NCBI GenBank assembly: GCA_007182875.1
Contig: AP019514.1
Location: 2,480,001-2,544,000 of the forward strand
Direction of reading: 5' to 3'
DNA length: 64,000 nt
DNA from: Vreelandella sulfidaeris
GTDB taxonomy: Bacteria > Pseudomonadota > Gammaproteobacteria > Pseudomonadales > Halomonadaceae
Shown piece by piece: positions 9,428 through 20,342 of this stretch. The position numbers and the translations under genes were made by a program. Under the pieces are notes generated by a model. It made no database searches, was not told the DNA's origin, and saw only the letters and a list, made by a program, of their open reading frames with translations. Every line of letters begins with the position of its first letter. Position 1 is the first letter of the stretch.

Positions 9428-10888
9428 ATGCCCTTAAGACGTACCAAAATCGTTGCCACTCTCGGCCCCGCGAGTGATCGCCCCGGCGTATTGGAAGCCA
9501 TGCTGAAAGCAGGCGTAGACGTTGTGCGGCTTAATTTCTCGCATGGCTCAGCCGACGATCATCGTCGCCGGTTAAGCGAAGTACGCGAGATTGCTGAGCG
9601 CATAGGGCGTAGTGTCGCTGCATTAGGCGACTTACAAGGCCCTAAAATTCGTATCGCTCGCTTTGTCGAGGGCGCTGTCAAGCTTAATGCGGGCCAAGCT
9701 TTCGTCTTGGATATGGCGCTGGATGCCGATAGCGGCACTGCAGAACGGGTGGGCTGTGATTACAAAACCTTGCCCGATGACGTGGTTGAAGGCGACCGTC
9801 TATTGCTCGATGACGGGCGATTAGTATTGGACGTGACCCAGGTAGTCGGACAGGAAGTACACACCCGGGTTCACGTTGGGGCAAGCTCTCCAACAATAAA
9901 GGTATTAACAAACAGGGAGGGCGGCCTATCCGCGCCCGCCCTCACCGATAAAGATAAGGCCGACCTGAAAACCGCCATTGAAATCGGTGTTGATTACTTG
10001 GCCGTTTCTTTTCCACGCAGTGCTGCTGACATGCAGGAAGCACGAGAATTGCTTGGAGAAAGCGGCAAAGAAATCGGTCTGGTGGCTAAGCTCGAACGTG
10101 CCGAATCCGTTGCCGACGACACCACCCTGGATGGCATTATCGAAGCCTCAGAGGCAGTCATGGTAGCTCGCGGCGATTTGGGCGTAGAGATTGGCGACGC
10201 AGCCCTTATTGGCACCCAGAAGCGTATTATCAAGCATGCACGTACTTTGAACCGCGCGGTGATTACCGCTACCCAAATGATGGAATCGATGATCGAGTCG
10301 CCGCTGCCGACCCGCGCCGAAGTCTTCGATGTGGCCAATGCGGTACTCGACGCCACTGACGCGGTCATGCTTTCAGCGGAAACCGCCGCGGGCGATTATC
10401 CGGTTGAAACCATTGAAGCGATGGATCGTGTCTGTTTAGGTGCCGAGCGGGAACGCCTTGCTCAAGAATCGGGCCACCGCATTCATGAAGGCTTTGAGCG
10501 CATCGATGAAACCATTGCGCTGTCGGCGATGTATGCCGCCAACCATCTAGCCGGCGTTAGCGCGATTGCCTGCATGACGGCAACCGGCTATACGCCACTC
10601 ATTGCGTCGCGCATTCGTTCAGCGCTGCCTATCGTCGGTTTGGCTCATAATCCTATCGCCCAACGGCGTATGGCGCTTTATCGCGGCGTTGTTTCCATTC
10701 CTTTCGACACGACGCATATGGCGCCAACCGAGCTTGATCAAGAAGCTCTGCAACGGTTACAAGCCCATGGTCTTATACACCCAGGCGAACATGCCATCCT
10801 CACTCGTGGCGATCATATGAATGCCCATGGTGGTACCAATACTATGAAAATTCTTGCTCTGAATAACGGTGTCCTTGATAGCGAATAG
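9428..10888 (+). CDS. pyk: Pyruvate kinase
   Basis: Converts phosphoenolpyruvate and ADP to pyruvate and ATP in the cytosol. The 486-residue frame shows the type II motifs: RRTKIVATLGPASDRPG at the start, RLNFSHGS, the metal-binding GDLQGPKIR, the active-site stretch ARGDLGVEIG with catalytic-region lysine just upstream (LVAKLERAES), and TATQMMESMIESPLPTRAE. The start is uncertain: the ATG at 9428 has no ribosome site, whereas a GTG at 9357 with AGGGAG upstream reads MTKATSNTAAQVATPSP and would join this frame if one base were missing near 9425. The true N-terminus may therefore be ~24 residues longer. Divergent from gapA with HexR-like sites between. Confidence 0.95.
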   Translation: MPLRRTKIVATLGPASDRPGVLEAMLKAGVDVVRLNFSHGSADDHRRRLSEVREIAERIGRSVAALGDLQGPKIRIARFVEGAVKLNAGQAFVLDMALDADSGTAERVGCDYKTLPDDVVEGDRLLLDDGRLVLDVTQVVGQEVHTRVHVGASSPTIKVLTNREGGLSAPALTDKDKADLKTAIEIGVDYLAVSFPRSAADMQEARELLGESGKEIGLVAKLERAESVADDTTLDGIIEASEAVMVARGDLGVEIGDAALIGTQKRIIKHARTLNRAVITATQMMESMIESPLPTRAEVFDVANAVLDATDAVMLSAETAAGDYPVETIEAMDRVCLGAERERLAQESGHRIHEGFERIDETIALSAMYAANHLAGVSAIACMTATGYTPLIASRIRSALPIVGLAHNPIAQRRMALYRGVVSIPFDTTHMAPTELDQEALQRLQAHGLIHPGEHAILTRGDHMNAHGGTNTMKILALNNGVLDSE

Positions 10889-10959
10889 CAGGGCAATAAC
10901 ATTGTGAGCTTTATAAGAAAAATTGATAAGGCCGTAGGGCCAATAAGGAGACTGACGCT

Positions 10960-11438
10960 ATGACTGACGCGCAACCGCCCCGCCAAACCATTCGCACCTT
11001 GCAAGCGCGCAAACGCATTGCGCTGATTGCCCATGATGGCAAAAAAATCTGAAATGCTCGAGTGGGCGACTCGCTGGCAAAACGCGCTCAGCCAGCACGA
11101 GTTGATTGGTACCGGCACGACCGCCGGACGGCTAAAAACAGCGTTAGGGCTTAGCGTGGAAGGGTTGATGAGCGGACCGCTGGGTGGCGATCAGCAGATT
11201 GGCGCGCGAATAGCTGAACAGCGACTAGATGTACTGATTTTCTTTTGGGACCCCCTTCTCGCCTCAGCCCCATGACCCGGATGTCAAAGCACTGCTACGT
11301 TTAGCTGCGCTATGGAATGTCCCCGTCGCCTGTAATGCAGCCACCGCCGACTTCCTGCTTTCATCGCCTTACCTAAGTGAAAGCTACGATATGTCGATCC
11401 CAGATGCCAACGCCTGGGCCCAGGCTAGAACGACCTAG
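10960..11438 (+). CDS. mgsA: Methylglyoxal synthase (two frameshifts)
   Basis: Converts dihydroxyacetone phosphate to methylglyoxal and phosphate, a bypass of lower glycolysis that relieves phosphate limitation. Family features: KRIALIAHDGKK at the start, the catalytic-loop glycines in LIGTGTTAGRL, the phosphate-binding SGPLGGDQQIGARIAE and the later LDVLIFFWDP, with VACNAATADFLLSS at the C-terminus. The frame breaks after HDGKK in a run of A (near 11043) and again near 11252 in a run of C; both neighbours stay family-like, so indels are inferred. Joined length is about 160 residues, close to normal. A strong ribosome site (AAGGAG) precedes the ATG at 10960. It follows pyk by 71 bases and converges on fruR. 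Confidence 0.9.
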
Positions 11439-11452
11439 CCTACACGCCATAC

Positions 11453-12430
11453 CTATCGTTTATGCAGATGGCGCGCGACCACCTGCAGACCGAGCTCGTA
11501 GCGCCCGTTCATGGCAGCTAATGCACACTTCAACGTTAACTCGGCGATTCGGTCGTAATCCTGCAGCGCTGAGTTGACCGGCTGGGGAAGAAAATCCAGT
11601 AGTCGGTGATCGCCAAAAGTTGCCAGGCGCATCGTGTCCGGCAAACCGCCACGCTCCAAGAATTCGTCAAAAACCCCTTCCAGCAGTGTGTAAGAAGCGG
11701 TGACCAGCGCATCAGCACCACCTTGTTTATCCAGCAACTGAGCCGCTAAGCTTGCCCCTTCGCTACGCTCGTAGCGCGTGCCGCTTAAAATAAGCGGCTC
11801 AATATCAGTGCCTTTAAGTGCCGCCTGAAAACCCGCCCGACGCTCACTGCTAATCGACAAATCCGGCATCGCTTCCAGCCACGCAATGCGTTTGGTTGCC
11901 TTATCAATCACTGAGCGAGTCAACACCTCTGCCGCTTCGCAGTCATTACTCACTACGCTGGAAAAAGCGTTGGGTCCAAGCCGCGGTCCATGCCCACCAC
12001 ACACCAACCCTCGGCGACCAAGTCCGCATAAAAAGTATCGTTGCTGGGCAAACAGCTGGCAGTGATCAGCACTTCACAGCGCTGGGCTCGCAGCGCCAAG
12101 GCGAGGGTACGTTCGCTTTCTGCACAGTCATCAGAACTGACAATCAGCAACTGATAGCCCTGCTCCCGCGCGCCACGTTCCAGGCGTTTAGCCAGCCGGG
12201 CATAACTGATGTTCTCCAAATCCGGCACAATAAGGCCCAGCAAGCGGCTCGCCCCACGGCGTAGCGCTGCCGCCTGCGGATCAATGTGATAGCGATGCTG
12301 GCGAACCACCGTCATTACTTTTTTCAATCGTTGCCGCGCTAATGCGCCGCTGCTCGGCTTGGCCATTGATCACGTAGCTAGCGGTCGTACGCGAGACGCC
12401 GGCTAGCCGGGCAATATCGGCAAGTGTCAT
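11453..12430 (-). CDS. fruR: Fructose repressor FruR (LacI family; two frameshifts)
   Basis: Cra/FruR-type regulator of the fruBKA operon. The minus-strand start at 12430 gives [20 protein letters not shown], the FruR helix-turn-helix, then [20 protein letters not shown], closely matching the Cra N-terminus. The sensor domain contains [17 protein letters not shown] and the C-terminal [19 protein letters not shown]. Frames change near 12330 (run of A after TIEK) and near 11975 (run of C at RGLDP), with family sequence continuing on both sides. Joined length is ~325 residues. Divergent from fruB; the intergenic region carries two Cra-like palindromes. Fructose 1-phosphate is the known inducer in related bacteria. 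Confidence 0.93.
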
Positions 12431-12521
12431 TCAGGTCCCCCCTTGGTGTAACCGAGCAGTTTATCAGCAAGTCAGCGCATATCAGACCAAAGTCTAAAAA
12501 CACAAACCTTGTGTCATTCAG

Positions 12522-12533
12522 TGAATCGATTCA
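12522..12533. promoter_or_regulatory. FruR/Cra-type operator candidate 1
   Basis: TGAATCGATTCA is a perfect 12-bp palindrome of the Cra/FruR class, between divergent fruR and fruB. Confidence 0.75.
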
Positions 12534-12550
12534 GCATAGCATTAAAATAA

Positions 12551-12566
12551 GGTGAACCGATTCACC
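12551..12566. promoter_or_regulatory. FruR/Cra-type operator candidate 2
   Basis: GGTGAACCGATTCACC, a near-perfect 16-bp palindrome, begins 29 bases after the start of the first operator. An A/T-rich stretch between the two (ATTAAAATAA) could be the -10 region of the fruB promoter. Confidence 0.75.
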
Positions 12567-12665
12567 CAGCTTCCTTATGGCTCTCAATGATCAGTTTATG
12601 TACACGCCTCTGTCTTGCTACGAATTTACAGAGCTGTCAGCAGAATGCGTATACAGGAGAATACT

Positions 12666-15550
12666 ATGTTGACTCTCGGCACCGATGACATTTTGCTGGA
12701 CCGCCATGCTGATAGCTGGCAAACAGCGCTAGACTTAGCCGCTGAAGCGCTGGTAGACGCCGGATTCGTTGAGGCCGAGTACCGCGATGGTCTGCACGCG
12801 CGTGAAGCCCAGTCATCAACGTTTTTAGGCAATGCCATTGCGATTCCGCACGGCACGCCAGAAAGCCGCCAACATGTAAAACGTACTGGCGTGCGCGTGC
12901 TGCAGTTTCCTCAAGGCGTGAAGTGGCACGATGGCCAGCAGGTACATGTGTTGGTGACCATTGCGGCTCAAAACGATGAACACCTGGATATTCTGCGCCA
13001 GCTCACTCACGTACTGGATCGCGAAGGCGTTTCCGAGCAGTTGGCCAGCGCCAGTTCCGCTGCTGAGGTAGCGCGACTGCTTTCCAAACCAGCATTAGCA
13101 CCGCGCCTGGATACCGACACCCTGTGCGTCAACTTTCCTGCTCGTGACCCGCAAGAGCTGGCCCTGGCTGCCGCTGCCCGCTTACGCCAAAGCGGCTGTG
13201 TCGATAACAGTTTTATTACCGCCGTCGCCGCAGCACAGCCGACCTGGTTAGGCAAAGGGCTGTGGCTGGCCAGCAGTGCTCAGGGCGTTAACCAGCCCGC
13301 GCTAGGCGTTGCCACACCGGCAGAGCACACTCTAGAAAGCGCTGGCCACCCGGTACATGCTCTCTTCTGTTTAGCCGCCCACGGCGATGCCCACCGTCCG
13401 TTGCTAGAGCAATTGATGGCGGTGCTAGAAAGTGGAGAAAGCGACAATTTGGTGGGCAAAACCAGCGCGCAGCTACTGGCCACTCTGGCGGGCGAAACCG
13501 CAAATACCCAAACCCGTCGTGTACGCGTGCTCAACCCCCATGGCTTGCACGCCCGCCCCGCTAAACAGTTAGTACAAATTGCACGCGCTCAGGCCATGTC
13601 AATTAATGTGCGCTTAGAAGAAGGCAGTGCCACACCGGTATCGGCGGCCAGTTTGACCAAAGTGATTGGTCTTGGCGCACGACGTGGCCAGTGGCTGGTA
13701 CTTTCTGCCGAAGGCGACGGTGCGCAGCAAGCGCTGGAGAATGTGGCGGAAATAATTGAGGCGGGCCTGGGCGAAAAAGTGACTCCCCTTTGAAGGTGGA
13801 CGCGACACGGCCCCAGCGAACGCTGACCTAACAGGCATTGCGCCTGAGGCCGAGGTAATTCCGCTGAGTGCGGATACGCCGCATGCTGGCATCGCGGCAT
13901 CGCCTGGGTTAGCGATCGCACCGGTGTTCGTCATTCGCCCAATGCAGTTTAATTATCCGCAGCATGCCGATGACACCGAGCAGCAGCTGATTCGCTTGAA
14001 TCATGCCATCAAGGAGGGCGGGGCCCAGCTACAGGCGCTGGTGCGCAATGCACCAGGCGGCGAAGTGGCCGATATTCTCTCGATGCACGAAGAGATGCTC
14101 GCCGACCCAGAGCTTCACCACGCTGCTACGGATGCTATCCGTGAAGGACGTACGGCGGAAGCGGGCTGGTGGGAGGCAATTGAAACCGCTGCCCATGCTC
14201 AGGAAATGCTTGCCGACCGTCTACTGGCCGAACGTGCCGCCGACTTACGCGATGTAGGCCGCCGGGTGCTTGGGGTACTCTGCGATGTCACGCTGCCCGA
14301 ACCGCCGGATCACCCTTACATTCTGGTCATGGACGATATCGGTCCTTCCGATGTAGCTCGACTGGATACATCACGTGTCCGCGGCCTGCTGACCGTTCGC
14401 GGTGGCGCCACAGCACACAGCGCTATTCTGGCCCGCGCATTGGGTATTCCCGCCGTGGTGGGCGCGGGTAAATCGGTAATGGCGCTTAATAACGCCAGCA
14501 TGATGATTCTGGACGGCGAGCGTGGCCGGGTAACATCACAGCCTTCAGAACAGAGGCTACAGCGCGCCGAGCAGCAACTCCTCGATCATCAGCAACGCGA
14601 AGCCGATGCCTGGGAAAGCCGCTTTGAAGTAGCGCAGACACGCGATGGCCACCGTGTCGAAGTCGCCGCCAACCTGGGCAATACTGCCCACGCCGCCGAT
14701 GCGGTAGAGCGCGGCGCCGAGGGCGTTGGCCTGCTGCGTACCGAATTCTATTTATGGCCCACGCCAGCGCGCCGGATTTAGCCACCCAGATTAGTGAGTA
14801 CCGGCAGGCAATTGACGCACTCAATGGACGCCCGCTGGTCGCGCGCACATTAGATGTCGGTGGTGATAAGCCCCTGCCCTACTGGCCAGTGCCCCAGGAA
14901 GACAATCCTTTCCTCGGCCTGCGCGGCATTCGTTTAGCGCTGACGCAACCCGACGTACTAGAAACTCAGCTACGCGCCCTGTTAATGGCTGGCACGAATC
15001 AGCCTTTGCGAATTATGCTGCCGATGGTCAAAGATATTGCCGAGTTCCGTGCGGTCAAAGACATTTATGACCGCCTACTGCAAGAGCTCCCTACGTCTCA
15101 ACGCGCCACTGATGTGCAGTTGGGGTGATGATTGAAATACCCTCTAGCGCGCTGCTAGCACCCAGCCTTGCCGCCGAAGTCGATTTTTTCTCAATCGGCA
15201 CCAACGACTTGACCCAGTACACATTAGCAATTGATCGCGGTCACCCGGAGCTTTCCGCTCAAGCTGATGGGTTACACCCCGCAGTGCTGCGTTTAATCCA
15301 AATGACCGTGGCCGCAGCGCATAGCCAAGGTAAGTGGGTCGGTGTGTGCGGCGAGCTAGCGTCCGACGCCATGGCTATTCCCGTGCTGGTGGGGCTGGGT
15401 GTCGACGAGCTTTCGGTCAGCGCCCGGCAAATTCCCTTGGTCAAGGCCCGCCTGCGCGAGTTTGATTTCGCCGACGCCCAGGCCAGCGCGCAGCTAGCGC
15501 TTTCCCAAGCGACCAGCGATGCCGTGCGCGATGTCTTGGAGGCTCACTAA
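12666..15550 (+). CDS. fruB: Multiphosphoryl transfer protein FruB: fructose PTS IIA-HPr-EI fusion (three frameshifts)
   Basis: Phosphocarrier that passes phosphate from phosphoenolpyruvate to FruA during fructose uptake. Domains in order: EIIA-fru (residues ~1-145; phosphorylated His in AIAIPHGTP), a linker, HPr (~280-370; His in NPHGLHARPAKQL) and Enzyme I (~400 to end; His in GGATAHSAILARALGIP, then TEF and GDKPLP motifs and GTNDLTQYTLAIDRG). Frames change near 13795, 14757 and 15122; the protein continues in another frame each time, giving ~960 residues as expected. The ATG at 12666 follows AGGAG. Stop overlaps the fruK start as TAATG. First gene of fruBKA. Confidence 0.94.
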
Positions 15551-16515
15551 TGGCCCGTGTGCTATGCATTACCCTAAACCCGGCGCTGGATCTCGCCTTT
15601 AATCTTGATGTGCTCGTGCCAGGAAGCGTGAACCGCCCCACCAGCGCGCAGTTAGAAGCAGCGGGGAAAGGCGTTAACGTCGCCCGCGTACTGGCAGGCC
15701 TTGGTCACGCCGTCACCGTCAGCGGTTTTTTAGGTGCCGATAACGGCGCTCCCTTCGAGCTGGCATTTGCCAAGTACTCCTTAACCGACGCCTTTGTACG
15801 CGTGCCGGGGAAACCCGCATTAATGCCAAAATTGCTGAACAGAGCGGTCGCGTTACCGATATTAACGGCCCCGGCATGCCCATTGACGCCACGCATTTGC
15901 AGGCGCTGATCGATACGCTGAATACCGAGCTTGCCAGCGCGACGCCACCTCAGGCGGTGGTCGTCGCAGGTAGCCTGCCCTGGGCTATCGCTGGACGATT
16001 TCAGCGAGCTGTTAAGCTATTTAAACGCTAGCGGCGTGCCGCTTTGGGTGGATACCAGCGGCGCGGCACTCAATGCGGCGATAGCGACTCAACCCGCTGG
16101 CGTTAAACCCAATGAAAACGAACTGGCAGCGTGGGCGGGTGCAGACATGATGTCTTCCGATGCGCGCTTAACTGCTGCTAAGCGCTTGCATGAAAGCGGC
16201 ATCGCCAATGCGCTGATTTCAGCGGGTGCCGAAGGGGTATTGTGGGTTAACGCGCACGGTGCCTGGCAAGCCACCCCACCCAAGGTTACCGCGAAGAATA
16301 CCGTTTGCGCTGGCGATACCTTTGTCGCGGGCATGCTCCACGGCTTACTGAATCAGCACGCCCCGGAACAAACGCTGCGCTTTGCCACCGCGCTCTCGGC
16401 CGAGGCCGTCCGCCACGTTGGCGTGGGCACCCCCGCTGCCGATTTCGATTCACTCCAACAACACACCCGGATACGGCGTCTTGATGACACCATCACCGAG
16501 GGAGCCACGCTATGA
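15550..16515 (+). CDS. fruK: 1-phosphofructokinase (two frameshifts)
   Basis: Phosphorylates fructose 1-phosphate to fructose 1,6-bisphosphate with ATP. PfkB-family features: ITLNPALDLAF at the start, GGKG-like AAGKGVNVARVLAGLG, KPNENELAAWAG in the middle and the catalytic-base motif VCAGDTFVAGML near the end. The frame leaves at a run of G near 15810 (RVPG, then ETRINAKIAEQSG in the next frame) and returns near 15978 (AGSLP, then GLSLDDFSELLS). Both breaks keep family sequence, so a normal ~320-residue enzyme is inferred. The start overlaps the fruB stop and its stop overlaps fruA as ATGA, so translation is coupled throughout the operon. Confidence 0.93.
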
Positions 16516-18241
16516 ATATTATTCTGATTACCGCCTGCCCCAGCGGCATGGCAACCACCTTCCTCGCCGCCAAGCGCCTGGAGCAAGCTGCCCAGCGCCA
16601 AGGCTGGGTGGCACACGTGGAAATGCACGGTGAAGTGGCCCCGCTCCAGGCCGCTACTGCCGAGCAGATTGCTAACGCCGATTTGATCGTAGTTGCCGCC
16701 GATCACGTGCCTGCCCCGGAACGCTTCGAAGGCAAACGCCTATTCCAAGCGCCGATTGCCAGCGCCCTACCCGACCCCAGCGACTTTCTGGCCCAGGCCA
16801 AGCGCGAGGCGCCCATTTACAGCGCCCCAAAGCCGCCAGTGCGCCAGCCTCCACTAGCGCGGCGAACGGTAAAAAAATAGTTGCGGTCACCGCTTGTCCT
16901 ACCGGTGTGGCGCATACCTTTATGGCCGCCGAAGCACTCGCAGAGGCAGGCAAAGCCATGGGCCACGCCATACGGGTGGAAACCCAAGGCTCGGTGGGCG
17001 CGCAAGATAAATTGACCGAAGAAGAGATCGCCGACGCCGATGTGGTCGTACTGGCCTGCGATATCGATGTTGATCCGTCGCGGTTTGCCGACAAGCGGAT
17101 CTACCGCACCTCGACCGGCAACGCGCTAAAAAAGCCGCGTCCCACGCTTGAAGCGGCGCTCAGCGAGGCCGTCATTGAGAACGGCAGCAGTAATGCAGGC
17201 ACAGCGAATAAGAGTGTCAAAGAAAAGGCGTTTATAAGCACCTGCTCACCGGCGTTTCCTTTATGCTGCCGATGGTCGTGGCGGGCGGCCTGCTGATTGC
17301 GCTCTCCTTTGTGTTTGGCATTGAAGCCTTTGAGCAGGAAGGCACGCTAGCCGCAGCGCTGATGCAGATCGGTGGTGGCACCGCCTTTGCGCTAATGATT
17401 CCGGTACTGGCAGGCTATATCGCCTACTCTATCGCCGACCGTCCCGGTATCGCCCCGGGTATGATAGGCGGCATGCTGGCGTCTAATATTGGCTCCGGCT
17501 TTATCGGCGGTATATTGGCTGGTTTCCTCGCGGGCTATGTGGCGCTGGCGGTTACTCGCTACGTCAAGCTGCCCTCCAGTATTGAATCGCTCAAACCGAT
17601 TCTGATCATTCCGCTGATCGCCAGTTTGGTCACCGGCCTGACCATGATTTACGTGATTGGCGAACCGGTCGCAGCGCTGCTTAATGCCCTGACCAGTTTC
17701 CTGGAATCCATGGGTTCTACCAACGCGATACTGCTAGGTATTCTGCTTGGCGCAATGATGTGCTTTGACCTGGGTGGCCCTGTCAACAAGGGCAGCTTAC
17801 ACCTTTGGTGTGGGCCTGCTCGCATCGGAAACCTACGGCCCCATGGCGGCGATTATGGCAGCGGGAATGGTGCCTGCCATTGGCATGGGCATCGCCAGCT
17901 TTGTCGCGCGCAACAAGTTTTCGGCACCGGAGCGGGAAGCGGGCAAAGCCTCTTTGTACTGGGCCTGTGTTTTATCAGTGAAGGCGCGATTCCCTTTGCG
18001 GCGAAAGACCCGCTACGCGTTATCCCCGCCTGTATCGCAGGGGGTGCCCTCACCGGCGCTCTCAATGCTGGTAGGTGCTAAACTGATGGCGCCTCACGGC
18101 GGTATCTTTGTGCTACTGATCCCCAACGCCATTACTCCGGCACTGCTCTACCTTGGCGCTATTGTGGCTGGTTCGTTGGTGACGGGGTTAGGCTATGCGT
18201 TTATCAAACGTGATGCGGCACAGGTAGCACTCGCCACCTAA
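16512..18241 (+). CDS. fruA: Fructose-specific PTS IIBC component FruA (about five frameshifts)
   Basis: Inner-membrane permease that imports fructose while phosphorylating it to fructose 1-phosphate. Two IIB-like domains precede the permease: the first starts [20 protein letters not shown], the second [20 protein letters not shown] with the active Cys in [10 protein letters not shown]. The IIC part has many membrane helices, including [34 protein letters not shown] [16 protein letters not shown] and [10 protein letters not shown]. Frame changes are inferred near 16835, 17235, 17790, 17950 and 18062. Joined length is ~575 residues, normal for FruA. Last gene of fruBKA; a terminator follows 20 bases later. 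Confidence 0.93.
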
Positions 18242-18260
18242 CCGCTGCTACCAAAAGTGA

Positions 18261-18286
18261 GGGCAGGCGAACATGCCTGCCCTTTT
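18261..18286 (+). terminator. Rho-independent terminator after fruA
   Basis: Inverted repeat GGGCAGGC/GCCTGCCC with a 6-base loop followed by TTTT, just after the fruA stop. Confidence 0.9.
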
Positions 18287-18355
18287 AAATACGTCGCTTT
18301 ACGCATTTAATACCTTTTCACGTCACTTATACCCTCTACTCTTTATCATTTTTTA

Positions 18356-18370
18356 TGTAGTATTTTTACA
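18356..18370. promoter_or_regulatory. HexR-like operator candidate upstream of pgi
   Basis: TGTAGTATTTTTACA has both conserved arms (TGTA/TACA) at HexR spacing and lies 55 bases before the pgi start. Together with the gapA/pyk sites it makes a consistent set. Confidence 0.55.
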
Positions 18371-18425
18371 TAACGCCACTTTTGTATTTGATTACCACGT
18401 TCACTTATAACAAACGGATCGCCCT

Positions 18426-20090
18426 ATGTTTCAGCTCACTCGTAGTGTTACCTGGCAGGCGCTTGACCGCCTGCGCGACAAGACCGCTAACGATCGCATT
18501 CGTGATTACTTCACCAATGATCCGCAGCGTTTTGAGAAAATGAGCTTACGGGTGGGCGGTCTGTTTCTTGACCACTCCAAGCACCATGTCTCCGATGAAG
18601 TGCTTACCAAGCTGATTGAGCTAGCCGACCACTCCGCATTGGTACAGCGCCGGGCACAGATGTTCTCCGGCGATATTATCAACGTGACGGAAAACCGCCC
18701 GGTACTGCATACCGCCCTGCGCCACTTGGGCGAAGAACCGGTCTATGTAGACGGCGAAGACGTCATGCCGGAGATCACCCGCACCCGCGAGCAGATAAAG
18801 CTATTCTCGGAAGCGGTGCGCAGCGGCGAGTGGAAAGGCTACAGCGGCAAACGCATTAAAGACGTGGTCAATATCGGCATTGGCGGCTCGGATCTTGGCC
18901 CCAATATGGCGGTGCGTGCGCTGCTCAAATACCGCCACCCAGAGCTACATTTCCACTTCGTCTCCAACGTGGACGGCACACATATTCAGAAGGTGCTCTC
19001 GCGCCTTGATCCAGCCACTACGCTGTTTATCGTCTCTACCAAAACCTTCTACCCAAGAGACGCTGCTCAACGCCAAAACCGCGCGGCGCTGGTTCCTGGA
19101 GAACGCTGGCGACGATGCCGACGTGGGTGCGCACTTTATTGCCGCCTCTACCAACCGCAAAGCGGCGATGGAATTCGGTATTCGCGAAGAGAACGTATTT
19201 GAATTCTGGGCCTGGGTGGGCGGCCGCTACTCCATGTGGTCGTCCATCGGGCTGCCGATTGCGCTTTCGATCGGTTTTGAAGGCTTTATCGAGCTGCTGG
19301 AAGGCGCTCATGAAATGGATAACCATTTCATCAACGCGCCCTTCTCGCAAAATATGCCGGTGCTGATGGCGCTGATTGGTATTTGGTACATCAATTTTAT
19401 TGGTGCCGAAACCCAGGCCATCGTGCCCTACGATCAAGCGCTGAACCAACTGCCTTCGTTCTTGCAGCAGCTGGATATGGAGTCTAACGGTAAGTCGGTG
19501 GATATTTTCGGCCACCCGGTAAACTATAAAACCGGCCCAATTGTGTGGGGGCAAACCGGCTCCAACGGCCAGCACGCCTTCTTCCAACTGCTGCACCAGG
19601 GCACCCGCTACGTGCCGATTGATTTTATTGCCTCGCTCAAGCCCGAGCCCGGCGTCGAAGACCACCACTTCGCTCTACTAACTAACATGCTCGCCCAGGC
19701 CAATGCCTTTATGGAAGGCAGCCAAGGAGACAGCAAAGAGCTCAGCCAGCACGACCCCTACAGCTGCCCAGGCAACCGCCCTTCTAGCACCCTTTTGCTT
19801 GACGAGCTAACGCCAAAAAACCTGGGTGCGCTGATCGCGCTCTACGAGCACAAGGTGTTTGTTCAAGGCGTCATCTGGAACATCAACTCATTTGACCAGT
19901 GGGCGTACAGCTCGGCAAGCGCATCGCCGGTGAAATCAGCGAACGCATCGATACCAACGCCGCCGATTTCGACGCCTCCACCCAAGGCCTGCTGGAATTG
20001 GTTCGTGCTCACTTCCCTAATGGCGGCAGCGGCGAAAAGGAAAGCGTACCGACCAGTGCCGAGAAGAAGCCATCACGGAAGAAGTGTTGA
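18426..20090 (+). CDS. pgi: Glucose-6-phosphate isomerase (two frameshifts)
   Basis: Interconverts glucose 6-phosphate and fructose 6-phosphate. Family motifs are clear: [30 protein letters not shown], the catalytic region [40 protein letters not shown] and [12 protein letters not shown] at the C-terminus. The frame shifts near 19053 (STKTF, then [13 protein letters not shown]) and near 19900 (SFDQW, then GVQLGK). Joined length is ~555 residues, as usual. A possible HexR box lies upstream and a strong terminator downstream, so it is probably transcribed alone. Confidence 0.95.
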
Positions 20091-20131
20091 ACGGATAGAT
20101 TGGTAAAGGGGTAGAAATAGGTAGAAGAACG

Positions 20132-20165
20132 AACGCCTTGGTTTAAGAAAACCAAGGCGTTTTTA
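20132..20165 (+). terminator. Rho-independent terminator after pgi
   Basis: Long inverted repeat (AACGCCTTGGTTT and its complement) followed by TTTTT, 40 bases after the pgi stop. The rest of 20166-20342 shows no further feature. Confidence 0.92.
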
Positions 20166-20342
20166 GCATCTGATATACGTTCGCCTCAGCAAAGTGTGGA
20201 AGAGGCACCACGTGAGGTGATGAAGAGGCCGGAACGCTAACGCCTCCGTCAAACTCCCAAATATGGCCGCGGCTATAATATTTATTATCAACATAGGCTG
20301 AACGGACTGGCCAACCGGGTTGCTGCCCGCTCTGTAGGAAAA

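Noticed and set aside
14754..15550. Pieces of fruB, fruA, ctaD and others as separate short genes
   Set aside because: Adjacent fragments continue one domain of one family with no ribosome sites between; they are better read as single frameshifted genes.
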